From the IMG/VR virus record IMGVR_UViG_3300049830_000142, positions 1 through 64,000 of that record: a DNA stretch of 64,000 nucleotides. One strand, written 5' to 3'. The translations under genes were made by a program, and so were the position numbers. Under the pieces are notes generated by a model. It was not told the origin of the DNA and did no database searches. It worked only from the letters and a program-made list of their open reading frames with translations. Shown in pieces: positions 40,553 through 47,696 of this stretch. Source of the stretch: a virus. How positions within the stretch are numbered: the stretch's first letter is position 1; every line of letters begins with the position of its first letter.

Positions 40553-41185
40553 ATGATCCCGGACAAAGAGTTCGATCTGGTCTATGGTAAAGAATCTTCT
40601 GGCAGTTTGGGGTATTACGGAATTAAAATCTCTGTGTGTGCCTTCAGACCGTTGACCGACGCTGAAAAAGCGGAACAGAAGAAAGATCATGGCTTCCTGA
40701 AGTTGGAAGTCAAAAAATTGGAACACGTTTCAGACTCTACTTACAAGGCTCTGCAACTTGTTGAAGACGAAGTCATGGCGGCGTTGGCCGCTTCAAACCC
40801 TGACGAAATGCATAGTGCAGCCCAAGATAAGGCGAATCTCTTCGCACTGTTTCCTGGGTTGATTTTCGGTCAGGACATCCCAAATGGGTATTGTAGTCAA
40901 GGTTGCTGCCGGCACAAACCTTGGTTTAGAATCACAACAGCGATCGGCACGTTCAAGATTGGTTGGCGTAAGCGCGTCATCAACCTTGATTGGTCTGAAA
41001 CAGTCTGCACTAAGTCTGGTGAAGAGCTGTTTCCAAACGAAGATGTAACTAAGAGTGGTTGTGGCGAACACTACATCCATGCCTACGGTTACGACAAAGC
41101 CAGGGAGTATATCAAAGCAATCTTCGCAAGCGTCGTTGTTGCCCCTTCCCTCCCTGAACAACCACCAACCAAAAAACTGGAGTAG
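40553..41185 (+). CDS. Hypothetical protein with Cys cluster
   Basis: 210 residues. Soluble; two strands of alpha/beta character, then YCSQGCCRHKPWFRI (about 118) and a further CTKSGEELF..KSGCGEHY segment (about 150), which could bind a metal. No family. Ends TAG two bases before the next ATG. Confidence 0.6.
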   Translation: MIPDKEFDLVYGKESSGSLGYYGIKISVCAFRPLTDAEKAEQKKDHGFLKLEVKKLEHVSDSTYKALQLVEDEVMAALAASNPDEMHSAAQDKANLFALFPGLIFGQDIPNGYCSQGCCRHKPWFRITTAIGTFKIGWRKRVINLDWSETVCTKSGEELFPNEDVTKSGCGEHYIHAYGYDKAREYIKAIFASVVVAPSLPEQPPTKKLE

Positions 41186-41187
41186 CT

Positions 41188-41490
41188 ATGGACGAAAACA
41201 TTGGCAAAAAACTACTCAGCTATCTCGTCCTGTTCATCGCGATAATTGTAATGGCTTTTGGGTTAACGATGCTCTTGGAGAACCTTAGGCAGCGTAAACA
41301 CGATGAAGTTTGGCGGGCGGAAGCAGCTGAGTCGCAGACTTATACTGAAGGATTTTGCGCAGGTATGAGAGCGACCTTAAACAACGTTAAACTCGCAAAC
41401 ACTAATGTAGAATTGGCACCTATATTGGATGAAATGAACCGCCAGTACACGCTATACCATTCAAATAGTTTGGCGCGTGTAAAACCGTAA
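41188..41490 (+). CDS. Single-pass membrane protein
   Basis: 100 residues: short N-terminal cytoplasmic segment, membrane helix at about 10-31 (LLSYLVLFIAIIVMAFGLTML), charged helical C-terminal domain. No family. Follows the Cys-cluster gene by two bases. Confidence 0.62.
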   Translation: MDENIGKKLLSYLVLFIAIIVMAFGLTMLLENLRQRKHDEVWRAEAAESQTYTEGFCAGMRATLNNVKLANTNVELAPILDEMNRQYTLYHSNSLARVKP

Positions 41491-41507
41491 AACATCTGCA
41501 ACAAAAC

Positions 41508-41969
41508 ATGAAAATACTCAAACTCGGAAAAAAAGCACATTGCCGGCGCATCAACGGCAAGGCCACACCCACTCACATGATCATTGACCGCGATGGTGGT
41601 CGTCGTTATGTGGTGCAGCCTGAAGGTCTGAAAGCGGACAAGACACCTTATGACCGGATGAACTCTGTGGCTGAATCGGAATTCACGGATGCAAACAAGA
41701 TGGACGTGCCAGATATTGATCCGGCTTACTTCGACATGGAAGTCGAAGACACCATGACTGGCTACAAAGGTGTTATCACGCACTTCATTTTCCATCTCGG
41801 CGGCTGTGTCCACGCTGCGGTCCAAAGCCAGAAGCCTAGCAAGACTGGGCCTACCTGGAACATCGAGGAAGTGGACGTCCGGAAGTTGAAAGGCAAGGGC
41901 ATCAAAAAGCTGCTTGACGCCGTCACTAAGGCTGACCGGCCTAGCCCGGACATGAACTTCGTGCTCTGA
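41508..41969 (+). CDS. Small phage family protein (DxxTGxKGVIT motif)
   Basis: 153 residues. VEDTMTGYKGVITHFIFHLGGCVHAAVQ (about 79-106) followed by WNIEEVDVRKL resembles a small beta-barrel domain common in phages and plasmids, in which a ligand-like strand pair precedes a 'GC' and 'vQ' strand. An N-terminal basic extension of about 60 residues is extra. Function unknown. CA-rich leader with CTGCAACAAAAC before the ATG. Confidence 0.62.
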   Translation: MKILKLGKKAHCRRINGKATPTHMIIDRDGGRRYVVQPEGLKADKTPYDRMNSVAESEFTDANKMDVPDIDPAYFDMEVEDTMTGYKGVITHFIFHLGGCVHAAVQSQKPSKTGPTWNIEEVDVRKLKGKGIKKLLDAVTKADRPSPDMNFVL

Positions 41970-42012
41970 TTCGTAACAAGGTTGGTGGCACCTGGAAGCC
42001 ACCTCTCCATTT

Positions 42013-42618
42013 ATGGAAAATAAACCAACAGCCAGCGTGTCTGACTTAGTTGATCAGCTTGCGAGTAGCCTAGTAATTACACCTAGGTTGATTGGACAAT
42101 CTTGTGTTAACTCCAAAGTGTCGCGTGGTAAACGAATGGGACTATATTTTGTTCAAAGCGGTAAGTGTCATTATTGTCGTAACTTTACAAAGCTTGATAA
42201 GTGGACTGTTGACCATAAAATACCACTTATCAGAGGTGGAACTAACGATGTAAGTAATCTCGTTGGGTGCTGCAGTTCTTGCAACCACTTAAAAGACTGG
42301 TTAACAGATGTGGAGTTCTCCACAATACCTCATGAGCTTATTGTGGAGGTTACGTCAGAAATTGATAGGCGCGAACCTGTATTCAGAACTATCAATGACA
42401 ACGTGCTTCTTGACACAGCTCGCAGGTTAGAGACGGCGGTGAGTAAAAACGATATGACCGCGGTGAAACATCTAAACAATTACCTGGTAAGCTGCATACA
42501 ACAACGACAGCAACAACGACAGAAATATGGTAAGGAGGTCCCCTCAATAATCGGACCTATCCTTAAGAGTGCCTCGGAAAAATTGGCAGAATGCAAACAG
42601 CTGTCTACAAGTGTGTGA
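42013..42618 (+). CDS. HNH endonuclease
   Basis: 201 residues. Classic HNH: CHYCRNF (about 51), TVDHKIPLIRGGTNDVSNLV (about 65-84), CCSSCNHLK (about 85-93). Longer than the minimal nuclease, with helical N- and C-terminal extensions, the latter containing a Gln/Arg run (QQRQQQRQK). Likely a free-standing homing nuclease. A GGTGGC / GCCACC hairpin (41984-42003) ends ten bases before the start. Confidence 0.82.
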   Translation: MENKPTASVSDLVDQLASSLVITPRLIGQSCVNSKVSRGKRMGLYFVQSGKCHYCRNFTKLDKWTVDHKIPLIRGGTNDVSNLVGCCSSCNHLKDWLTDVEFSTIPHELIVEVTSEIDRREPVFRTINDNVLLDTARRLETAVSKNDMTAVKHLNNYLVSCIQQRQQQRQKYGKEVPSIIGPILKSASEKLAECKQLSTSV

Positions 42619-42642
42619 GGGAATATGGCACTGCCAAACTAA

Positions 42643-42668
42643 GGGAGGCTTCGGCCTCTCTTTTTTTA
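42643..42668 (+). terminator. Rho-independent terminator (UUCG loop)
   Basis: GGGAGGC-TTCG-GCCTCTC followed by a run of seven T and then AGCTAA. It ends the 39-42.6 kb operon; the rnhA promoter begins 13 bases later. Confidence 0.88.
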
Positions 42669-42680
42669 GCTAACAATAAT

Positions 42681-42708
42681 TTGACAACAAACAAGCATGG
42701 AGTATATT
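42681..42708 (+). promoter_or_regulatory. Leaderless promoter of rnhA
   Basis: TTGACA (42681-42686), 16 bases, TATATT (42703-42708), five bases, ATG at 42714. It fixes the start: the longer frame from 42591 would run through the terminator. Confidence 0.78.
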
Positions 42709-42713
42709 ACATT

Positions 42714-43154
42714 ATGATAGAGATTTACACGGATGGTGGCAACAGCTCTAAGAAGAAGGCAGGTGGTTGTAGCGCTGTCATCTGTAAAGGACCTGAGATC
42801 TTAAAGGAGCTCTCTCAAGGTTATGATAACAACCCTACTAATAACATGATGGAGTTGGGTGGAGTTATCTTAGGATTGACCTATATGCTCGAGCATCCTG
42901 AGCTAGGTAAGGAAGTCACTGTCATTAGTGATAGTGAGTATATTGTTAAAGGAGCCTCTACTTGGTTAGAGAACTGGAAGAAGAAAGACTGGAAAGGTAT
43001 GGGTGGTCCAGTTAAGAATAAGCCTCTCTGGGAAGCTGTAGACTATCTTAAGTCACAGCTCACTATAACCTGGAAATGGGTGAGAGGACATGACGGTAAT
43101 GCCAGAAATGAAATAGCCGATAAGTTGGCAGTCAAAGCATACAAAGATTTATAA
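42714..43154 (+). CDS. rnhA: Ribonuclease HI
   Basis: 146 residues. Cleaves RNA in RNA-DNA hybrids (primer removal, R-loops). Motifs: IYTDGG (first Asp, residue 6), NNMMELGGVI (Glu, about 47), VISDSEYIVKGA (Asp, about 75) and GHDGNARNEIADKLA (His, and last Asp about 137). Length matches E. coli RNase HI (155). Has its own terminator-promoter boundary upstream and is convergent with an HNH gene. Confidence 0.95.
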   Translation: MIEIYTDGGNSSKKKAGGCSAVICKGPEILKELSQGYDNNPTNNMMELGGVILGLTYMLEHPELGKEVTVISDSEYIVKGASTWLENWKKKDWKGMGGPVKNKPLWEAVDYLKSQLTITWKWVRGHDGNARNEIADKLAVKAYKDL

Positions 43155-43724
43155 GAGTTTACAGTTCTCTTGTATCTTTTTAACTTGATTGTAAAATTCA
43201 GTACTGGTTAAAGTACCTTTCATCTTATTACAAATCCAGCAGCAGGCTACACAATTGCTAACTGTGTAGCCTATGGTGTTGTTAACTCTATCAATACCAT
43301 TATGTAAGTAAGTACCATTTGCACTACGATTTTTATATTCTTGTGTAGGCAATTGGTTGCAATAATGACAATTTTCTTTTGTAATTTTTTCGAATAGTTC
43401 CATATCTATGTCAAAGGCTAAACCACGTTTTAATGCGCCTTGACGATATTTAGAATACAACGCATTTTTTGAAGCCTGACCCACTGCTATTTTATTACTT
43501 TCTCCTAATTTTTTTGTAAGTTCCGCATGGAAACATCCACAAGACGTTGCATGTCCTGTTCTTACTGAATTAAACCTAGTTGTATGTGTTTTACCGCAGT
43601 CACATTTGAATAAACCTATCCTATGTTGGCTCTTTTTAACGCATACTGGTGGGTTAACCTCTCGAATATAGGTAAGTCTCCCGAATCTTTCGCCTTTAGC
43701 TATCTTAATTCTATTTATACTCAT
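43149..43724 (-). CDS. HNH homing endonuclease (zinc-ribbon type)
   Basis: 191 residues from the ATG at 43724; the upstream ATG at 43730 abuts the -10 box directly, whereas 43724 keeps the six-base spacing seen at other genes. FGRLTYIREV, FKCDCGKTHTTRF and SCGCFHAEL form an N-terminal zinc-ribbon; CHYCNQLP, NGIDRVNNTIGYTVSNCV and CCWICNKMKG form the HNH. Same architecture as 17581-18129. Free-standing mobile gene, AT-rich. Confidence 0.85.
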   Translation of the reverse strand: MSINRIKIAKGERFGRLTYIREVNPPVCVKKSQHRIGLFKCDCGKTHTTRFNSVRTGHATSCGCFHAELTKKLGESNKIAVGQASKNALYSKYRQGALKRGLAFDIDMELFEKITKENCHYCNQLPTQEYKNRSANGTYLHNGIDRVNNTIGYTVSNCVACCWICNKMKGTLTSTEFYNQVKKIQENCKLL

Positions 43725-43730
43725 ATTCAT

Positions 43731-43759
43731 ATTCTAGACAACACTAATATAGGCGTCAA
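43731..43759 (-). promoter_or_regulatory. Leaderless promoter of the HNH gene
   Basis: Minus strand: TTGACG (43759-43754), 17 bases, TAGAAT (43736-43731), six bases, ATG at 43724. It diverges from the promoter of the 43802 gene. Confidence 0.68.
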
Positions 43760-43767
43760 TTAATAAT

Positions 43768-43795
43768 TTGACATCTATGTATAATGAGGTATATT
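43768..43795 (+). promoter_or_regulatory. Leaderless promoter of the 43802 gene
   Basis: TTGACA (43768-43773), 16 bases, TATATT (43790-43795), six bases, ATG at 43802. Same hexamers and spacing as the rnhA promoter. Confidence 0.75.
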
Positions 43796-43801
43796 TAATT
43801 T

Positions 43802-44059
43802 ATGAATATCCAAGAATATCCTATTGTTGAAAAATCTGTGTATAGCGGTGTAGCGTTAGGTGTGCAGCATCTTCTCAAAGATGTGTCTAATTTTAATAAA
43901 CCAGAAGTTGTTGTAGATACTATTGTCTATCATGTTATGAGCGAACTATGTGACGTAATAGACTTTGGTCAGACTGCTCTAAAGTTTTCTCCAGCGTTAA
44001 TGACAAAGATGTGGCAGGCGGCTCAAGAACAGGCTGAGAAAGAAGCACCGAAAGCTTAA
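43802..44059 (+). CDS. Hypothetical small protein
   Basis: 85 residues, helical and soluble (YSGVALGVQHLLKDV, VVDTIVYHVMSELCDVID), acidic tail. No family. Stands alone between two leaderless promoters, so it is probably a separately regulated, possibly early gene. Confidence 0.6.
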   Translation: MNIQEYPIVEKSVYSGVALGVQHLLKDVSNFNKPEVVVDTIVYHVMSELCDVIDFGQTALKFSPALMTKMWQAAQEQAEKEAPKA

Positions 44060-44060
44060 A

Positions 44061-44088
44061 TTGACGACAGCTACAGATTTGCTATCAT
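44061..44088 (+). promoter_or_regulatory. Leaderless promoter of the 44095 gene
   Basis: TTGACG (44061-44066), 16 bases, TATCAT (44083-44088), six bases, ATG at 44095. Confidence 0.65.
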
Positions 44089-44094
44089 TAGTAT

Positions 44095-44484
44095 ATGAGT
44101 AAGCACAAACACGTAGAGAAGCCTAAGATTGCTTCCAAGGTTCTAACTATCGCAGCCGTAGCCATTGTCACTTTTGCCCTAGGCTTTGGTTGTAGGAAAC
44201 CAGCCAAGCCTAGCTTACCCGACCCAATCGTCGTTACTAACACCGTTACGTTAACTAACATCATAACGGCTACTAATCTAGTCACTAGTTTAGTTACTGT
44301 AACAAACACTATTGTTAAAGCAGATTTAGTGACACATGTACGCAACATCACTAATGAGACAACTCTCTACAAGTATGTTAGTGTTACCAATAGTGTAGTA
44401 CCTAAGACTTCCCCTTGGTGGGCCTATCGCCCTCACACCAATCCACCTCCTAAGAAGATGTACCCGGTGTTGATTAAGGAGTAA
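44095..44484 (+). CDS. Putative lipoprotein with VTNT-type repeats
   Basis: 129 residues. After a basic start, a hydrophobic segment (17-32, VLTIAAVAIVTFALGFG) ends at Cys33, a plausible lipidation site. Then T/V/N-rich short repeats (VVTNTVTLTN, ATNLVTSLVTVTNTIV) and a proline-rich tail (HTNPPPKKMYP). Such repeats suggest an extended beta or coiled shaft outside the membrane; an Rz1-like spanin is conceivable but unproven. No family known. Confidence 0.6.
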   Translation: MSKHKHVEKPKIASKVLTIAAVAIVTFALGFGCRKPAKPSLPDPIVVTNTVTLTNIITATNLVTSLVTVTNTIVKADLVTHVRNITNETTLYKYVSVTNSVVPKTSPWWAYRPHTNPPPKKMYPVLIKE

Positions 44485-44540
44485 CCCTCCCCTCCCCCTC
44501 CTCTAATTTCGGGTTATTCCATGGTATTATGAAATGAGGG
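44485..44540 (+). promoter_or_regulatory. C-rich-box promoter (third copy)
   Basis: CCCTCCCCTCCCCCTCCTC, 19 bases, then TGGTATTATGAAATGAG. Same arrangement as the hub A and B elements. It drives the 44707-45856 genes after a leader of about 170 bases containing a hairpin at 44578. Confidence 0.55.
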
Positions 44541-44577
44541 TGTAATAGCCTTCGCTGAAAAGCACTGAAGAAACGTG

Positions 44578-44612
44578 GGTGAGCTAGGATCATAACCTGG
44601 CTCACCTTTCTC
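44578..44612 (+). terminator. Leader hairpin with T-rich tail (attenuator candidate)
   Basis: GGTGAGCTAGG / CCTGGCTCACC (11 bp with one G-U), 7-base loop, followed by TTTCTCT. Lies between the C-rich-box promoter and the first gene, so it could terminate a short RNA of about 75 bases or attenuate the operon. Confidence 0.55.
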
Positions 44613-44706
44613 TATTGTGGAGAACTTCTTAAGCTAAGTAAGCCATATACACTACCTCGGGTGTATATGATAATAGTCGTTTGAAAGCGGCAAGAGGTCT
44701 TCAGTT

Positions 44707-45009
44707 ATGTCAAACATACAATTCGAAAATTTCATAAGGCTCGCTTTGACTATGCGGGCTGTAAAAAGTGTCGTTAACGGTAAGGCCGACTTCAAAGAGA
44801 TCTCTCGCGTCGCTAGCAGCCTTGTGCGCCATTCGATATCTTTAGATAAACCAGTCATTGAGCTAATTAGCTACTTTCACTATTTTTATAGTCGTGGGCG
44901 CGACACCCGTATCGCCTCATTGATGGCTGTCATGCATGCGCTTCACCCTTTTAATGCTGATGGCAAACCGTTACATATTAGCATAATACCTTTTCAGGAA
45001 TTTGACTAA
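44707..45009 (+). CDS. Hypothetical helical protein
   Basis: 100 residues. ENFIRLALTMRAVKSVVNG and ISYFHYFYSRGRDTRIASLMAVMHAL; helical and basic, resembling in length and style the 37-38 kb paralogues, though I see no clear alignment. First gene of its operon. Confidence 0.58.
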   Translation: MSNIQFENFIRLALTMRAVKSVVNGKADFKEISRVASSLVRHSISLDKPVIELISYFHYFYSRGRDTRIASLMAVMHALHPFNADGKPLHISIIPFQEFD

Positions 45010-45050
45010 TAACTTACACAGAATTTGAAATTTCAAAACAAAATCAAAAA

Positions 45051-45410
45051 ATGAAAACTTCAAGAGTGCTGTATGACCCAACATACACTCCAGTCAACTA
45101 TCAAGCCGCTTGTCTACTGTCACGGTCCAAGAATCCTGACGAAGACATTGCTGGCCTCTTTAATTCTGTAATGTCGAACATTCCACCCGAGTATCGTCTA
45201 CAAATGATTAAACGGGCTTTCACCTTGCAGTTACAGAGACATCCCATTCCTCCTGGAACGACATTGTTGACGCTGACTGATGTTTTGCCACAACCTGTTG
45301 TTGTGGACATTCTTCGAAAAACACTGGCATCGCTGCACCATTACAACGCCCGATTCCTAAGAGTGGGTGTTGTTCGTGCATATGCCTATTACTCACAATC
45401 GCTAGACTAA
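45051..45410 (+). CDS. Hypothetical protein
   Basis: 119 residues. MSNIPPEYRLQMIKRAFTLQLQ and LRKTLASLHHYNARFLRVGVVRAY are helical; related in style to the 37472 and 37818 proteins (PEyrLqmIkra versus PEMKLRTIHAV). A-rich leader (AAAACAAAATCAAAAA) before the ATG. Function unknown. Confidence 0.58.
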   Translation: MKTSRVLYDPTYTPVNYQAACLLSRSKNPDEDIAGLFNSVMSNIPPEYRLQMIKRAFTLQLQRHPIPPGTTLLTLTDVLPQPVVVDILRKTLASLHHYNARFLRVGVVRAYAYYSQSLD

Positions 45411-45441
45411 ACAAATAACCTCTGCAAACAAAAATAAAACT

Positions 45442-45856
45442 ATGAAAACAATATCATTAGAAATATGCCAGAAAACGGAGTTTCAATTCGTCGGACGGTG
45501 GTTACAGCACGACGACGAGCTAGTCAAGTTTAAGCTCGACTTACTAAAATCATGGGATAAGCTTGTGGCAGGACTGGCTTTAATAACTGACTTACACCCA
45601 ACTGAGGAGATTATTAACAAACATCTTTTTACGTTGGTTTTTGAAAAAAAATGGTAAACCTATTCAAATCAAGGATAACGATAACTATTTAGTCATCGTG
45701 TTCAATGTGATTACAGCTGCCTCCGAATTTTTAGCGAATGACGAGGTGATAGTTTGTAGTAAGAAACACCCTGGGCAAATCCCGCCAGGCAGCATTGTAT
45801 GGCCTGACTGTGAAGTTAGTGAAGAGCTATTCGAGTTGCTGTTTAAGCCAAATTAA
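45442..45856 (+). CDS. Hypothetical protein in two frames joined at an A8 run
   Basis: Frame one (45442-45657, 71 residues) ends just after a run of eight A at 45643-45650. Frame two continues in the +1 phase to 45856 (NGKPIQIKDNDNYLVIVFNVIT...). Losing one A merges them into one protein of about 137 residues. Frame two has only a TTG start and no separate leader, so it is probably the second half of one gene expressed by slippage, or a frameshifted gene. No family recognised. Confidence 0.55.
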
Positions 45857-45863
45857 CAATCAC

Positions 45864-45889
45864 AAAGGGGACTGCAAACCCTTTTTTTT
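45864..45889 (+). terminator. Rho-independent terminator
   Basis: AAAGGG, short loop, CCC plus a run of eight or nine T, then AGCTAA. It ends the 44.7-45.9 kb operon. The convergent helicase gene's stop codon lies in its T-run. Confidence 0.65.
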
Positions 45890-47696
45890 AGCTAAGAGGA
45901 TTCCTAGACCAGTAGTTCTGATCTCCCTCAGTCATCATGTGGAGGATCTCGTCATTCATCTGCTCTTTACGATTAGCCAAAGCTCTGATGTATTGATCAA
46001 CACCACCCGGCTGTTTATTAAACGTCATTCTATCCCAGAAAGAAGGCTGTGGTTGGGCTAAGTAACGTTGCACTAGTAGATTCTGTTTATCGGCTGGCAA
46101 GTCGTCATGAGAGTGGAAACGAGCACCTCTACCAATGATCTGCTTTTCCTTAGCTACATTAAAGTGTGGGTCAAGCATCTGGATTAATCTAGTACCTCTA
46201 AGATCCAATCCTTCTGCACCAGCTGAGCTAATTAGCAAAGCCCTTATCTTATTAGCATTGTAATCCCTGACCATCTGCTCACGTTGTGCTGGGTTAACAG
46301 CACCTGAGAACTCGCCATAAGGAATGTTGTTCTTTTGCAACAGCTGTTCATAAGGCTTTAGACCACTCTGCAAATAGTTACTATAGACCACACCTTTATA
46401 ACTAGGGTCTTTAGCCATCTGTTGTTTAAGGAAACGGAAAGCATTGTCAATCTTAGGCTGCTGTAACTCATTCTTTCTAGTAGTGAAACCAGAGGTAGTA
46501 TTACTAACCTGTCTCACACCTCCTAAGAATGCTCGCATAGGCTCGAGCTCACCTTTACCTGGGGGCAAACCATTCCTGACTTTCCATCTCACCCACCAAG
46601 GAGCTTTACCCATGATAGAGTTGTAGATGTCTTGTTGATGCTGACCCATAGGCACAGCAACTTCTTTTTCAGTTACACTAGGGTAGCCTTCGTGTGGCGC
46701 GGCGTAGTAGTCTACGTACTTATCTAAAACTTTCTTCAACTCATCTCTGTTTTGAAGATGTTGTTCAACACCAGGCTTAACACCCATGAGCTTTCCTAAG
46801 ATACCTGGACTGACTTCCTCTTGCTTAAAGTACTTTTGATTGAAAGCTCCGGGAGAAGAAGGCAACACATCTTTACCAGCCGCTAAGTTAACTATGTTAG
46901 CTAAATCTGCTGGATTGTTATAGAGTGGTGTGCCTGAGAGTAGTAGACGTTTCTTAGGATGAGTCCTCTGAAGAGCTTGGTAAAGCTGGCTATTAGGATT
47001 ACGAGCTTTCTGCACTTCATCTACAATCTGTAATCCTTTATCATACATCGGAGTCTTGAGAGTGGGGTTCGCCAATCTCTGCTGACTTACGATGTTGACG
47101 TCTCTCGGAACACTACCTGTCCACTTCCTAAGCTCTTTACGATAGTTTTCTTGTAGAGCTGCTGGAACAACTACGTCAGTCGGCATCTTCAAAGACTTAT
47201 AGGCTTCGATACTAGACTTAGTTTTACCTGAACCAGTAGAATGAAATAGTACTAAACCTCTAGTACCTGGCTGATTAATCTTACGGACTACTCTAGCTTG
47301 TTGAGGAGGCATGTTAGCATCCCTCTCCTTGTCAAACTCAGTCCAGTCAGCTTTCTTTATAGCTCTATTACTTAACTGACGGTTACCTCCAATTACGGGG
47401 TAACCTTGGCGTCTCAATTTTTTAGCTAACAGTTCTTCAGCCTTCTCAGCTTCAAAGAAACTTAGTCTATTCTTATGAAATTCAGGTCTTAGCTTCAGAC
47501 CATGATTCTTCACCCAAGTGTTAGCTTTCAAGCCTTCCTTATGTTTCTTAAACCTTTCTTCAGCAGAAAGGCCGGACATACCTACGTAGAGCGGAGGTTT
47601 GTCTGGGTTATAGCTAGGATTAAGATCTCGTACTTTTTTTCTGTCTAGTACTTTCTTATCCAACTCAACCACATAAACGTTGTGAATTCCTGCCAT
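45888..47696 (-). CDS. GIY-YIG nuclease fused to SF2 (SNF2/NPH-I-like) helicase
   Basis: 602 residues. Residues 1-110 look like a GIY-YIG nuclease: NVYVVELD, PPLYVGMSGLSAEERFKKH with the conserved Arg, a FFEAEKAEE glutamate and YPVIGGN. Residues 135-570 form an SF2 helicase: motif I VLFHSTGSGKT, II IVDEVQKARN, III LLLSGTPLYNNP, V SSAGAEGLDLRG, VI QIIGRGARFHSH. The helicase resembles virus transcription-termination or remodelling ATPases. Joining the two could target nicking to moving or stalled complexes. Overlaps the lysozyme gene by one base. Confidence 0.82.
   Translation of the reverse strand: MAGIHNVYVVELDKKVLDRKKVRDLNPSYNPDKPPLYVGMSGLSAEERFKKHKEGLKANTWVKNHGLKLRPEFHKNRLSFFEAEKAEELLAKKLRRQGYPVIGGNRQLSNRAIKKADWTEFDKERDANMPPQQARVVRKINQPGTRGLVLFHSTGSGKTKSSIEAYKSLKMPTDVVVPAALQENYRKELRKWTGSVPRDVNIVSQQRLANPTLKTPMYDKGLQIVDEVQKARNPNSQLYQALQRTHPKKRLLLSGTPLYNNPADLANIVNLAAGKDVLPSSPGAFNQKYFKQEEVSPGILGKLMGVKPGVEQHLQNRDELKKVLDKYVDYYAAPHEGYPSVTEKEVAVPMGQHQQDIYNSIMGKAPWWVRWKVRNGLPPGKGELEPMRAFLGGVRQVSNTTSGFTTRKNELQQPKIDNAFRFLKQQMAKDPSYKGVVYSNYLQSGLKPYEQLLQKNNIPYGEFSGAVNPAQREQMVRDYNANKIRALLISSAGAEGLDLRGTRLIQMLDPHFNVAKEKQIIGRGARFHSHDDLPADKQNLLVQRYLAQPQPSFWDRMTFNKQPGGVDQYIRALANRKEQMNDEILHMMTEGDQNYWSRNPLS

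Noticed and set aside
42591-42713. N-terminal 41-residue extension of RNase HI
   Set aside because: It would be translated through the UUCG terminator and the -35/-10 boxes; the conserved fold starts at the ATG at 42714.
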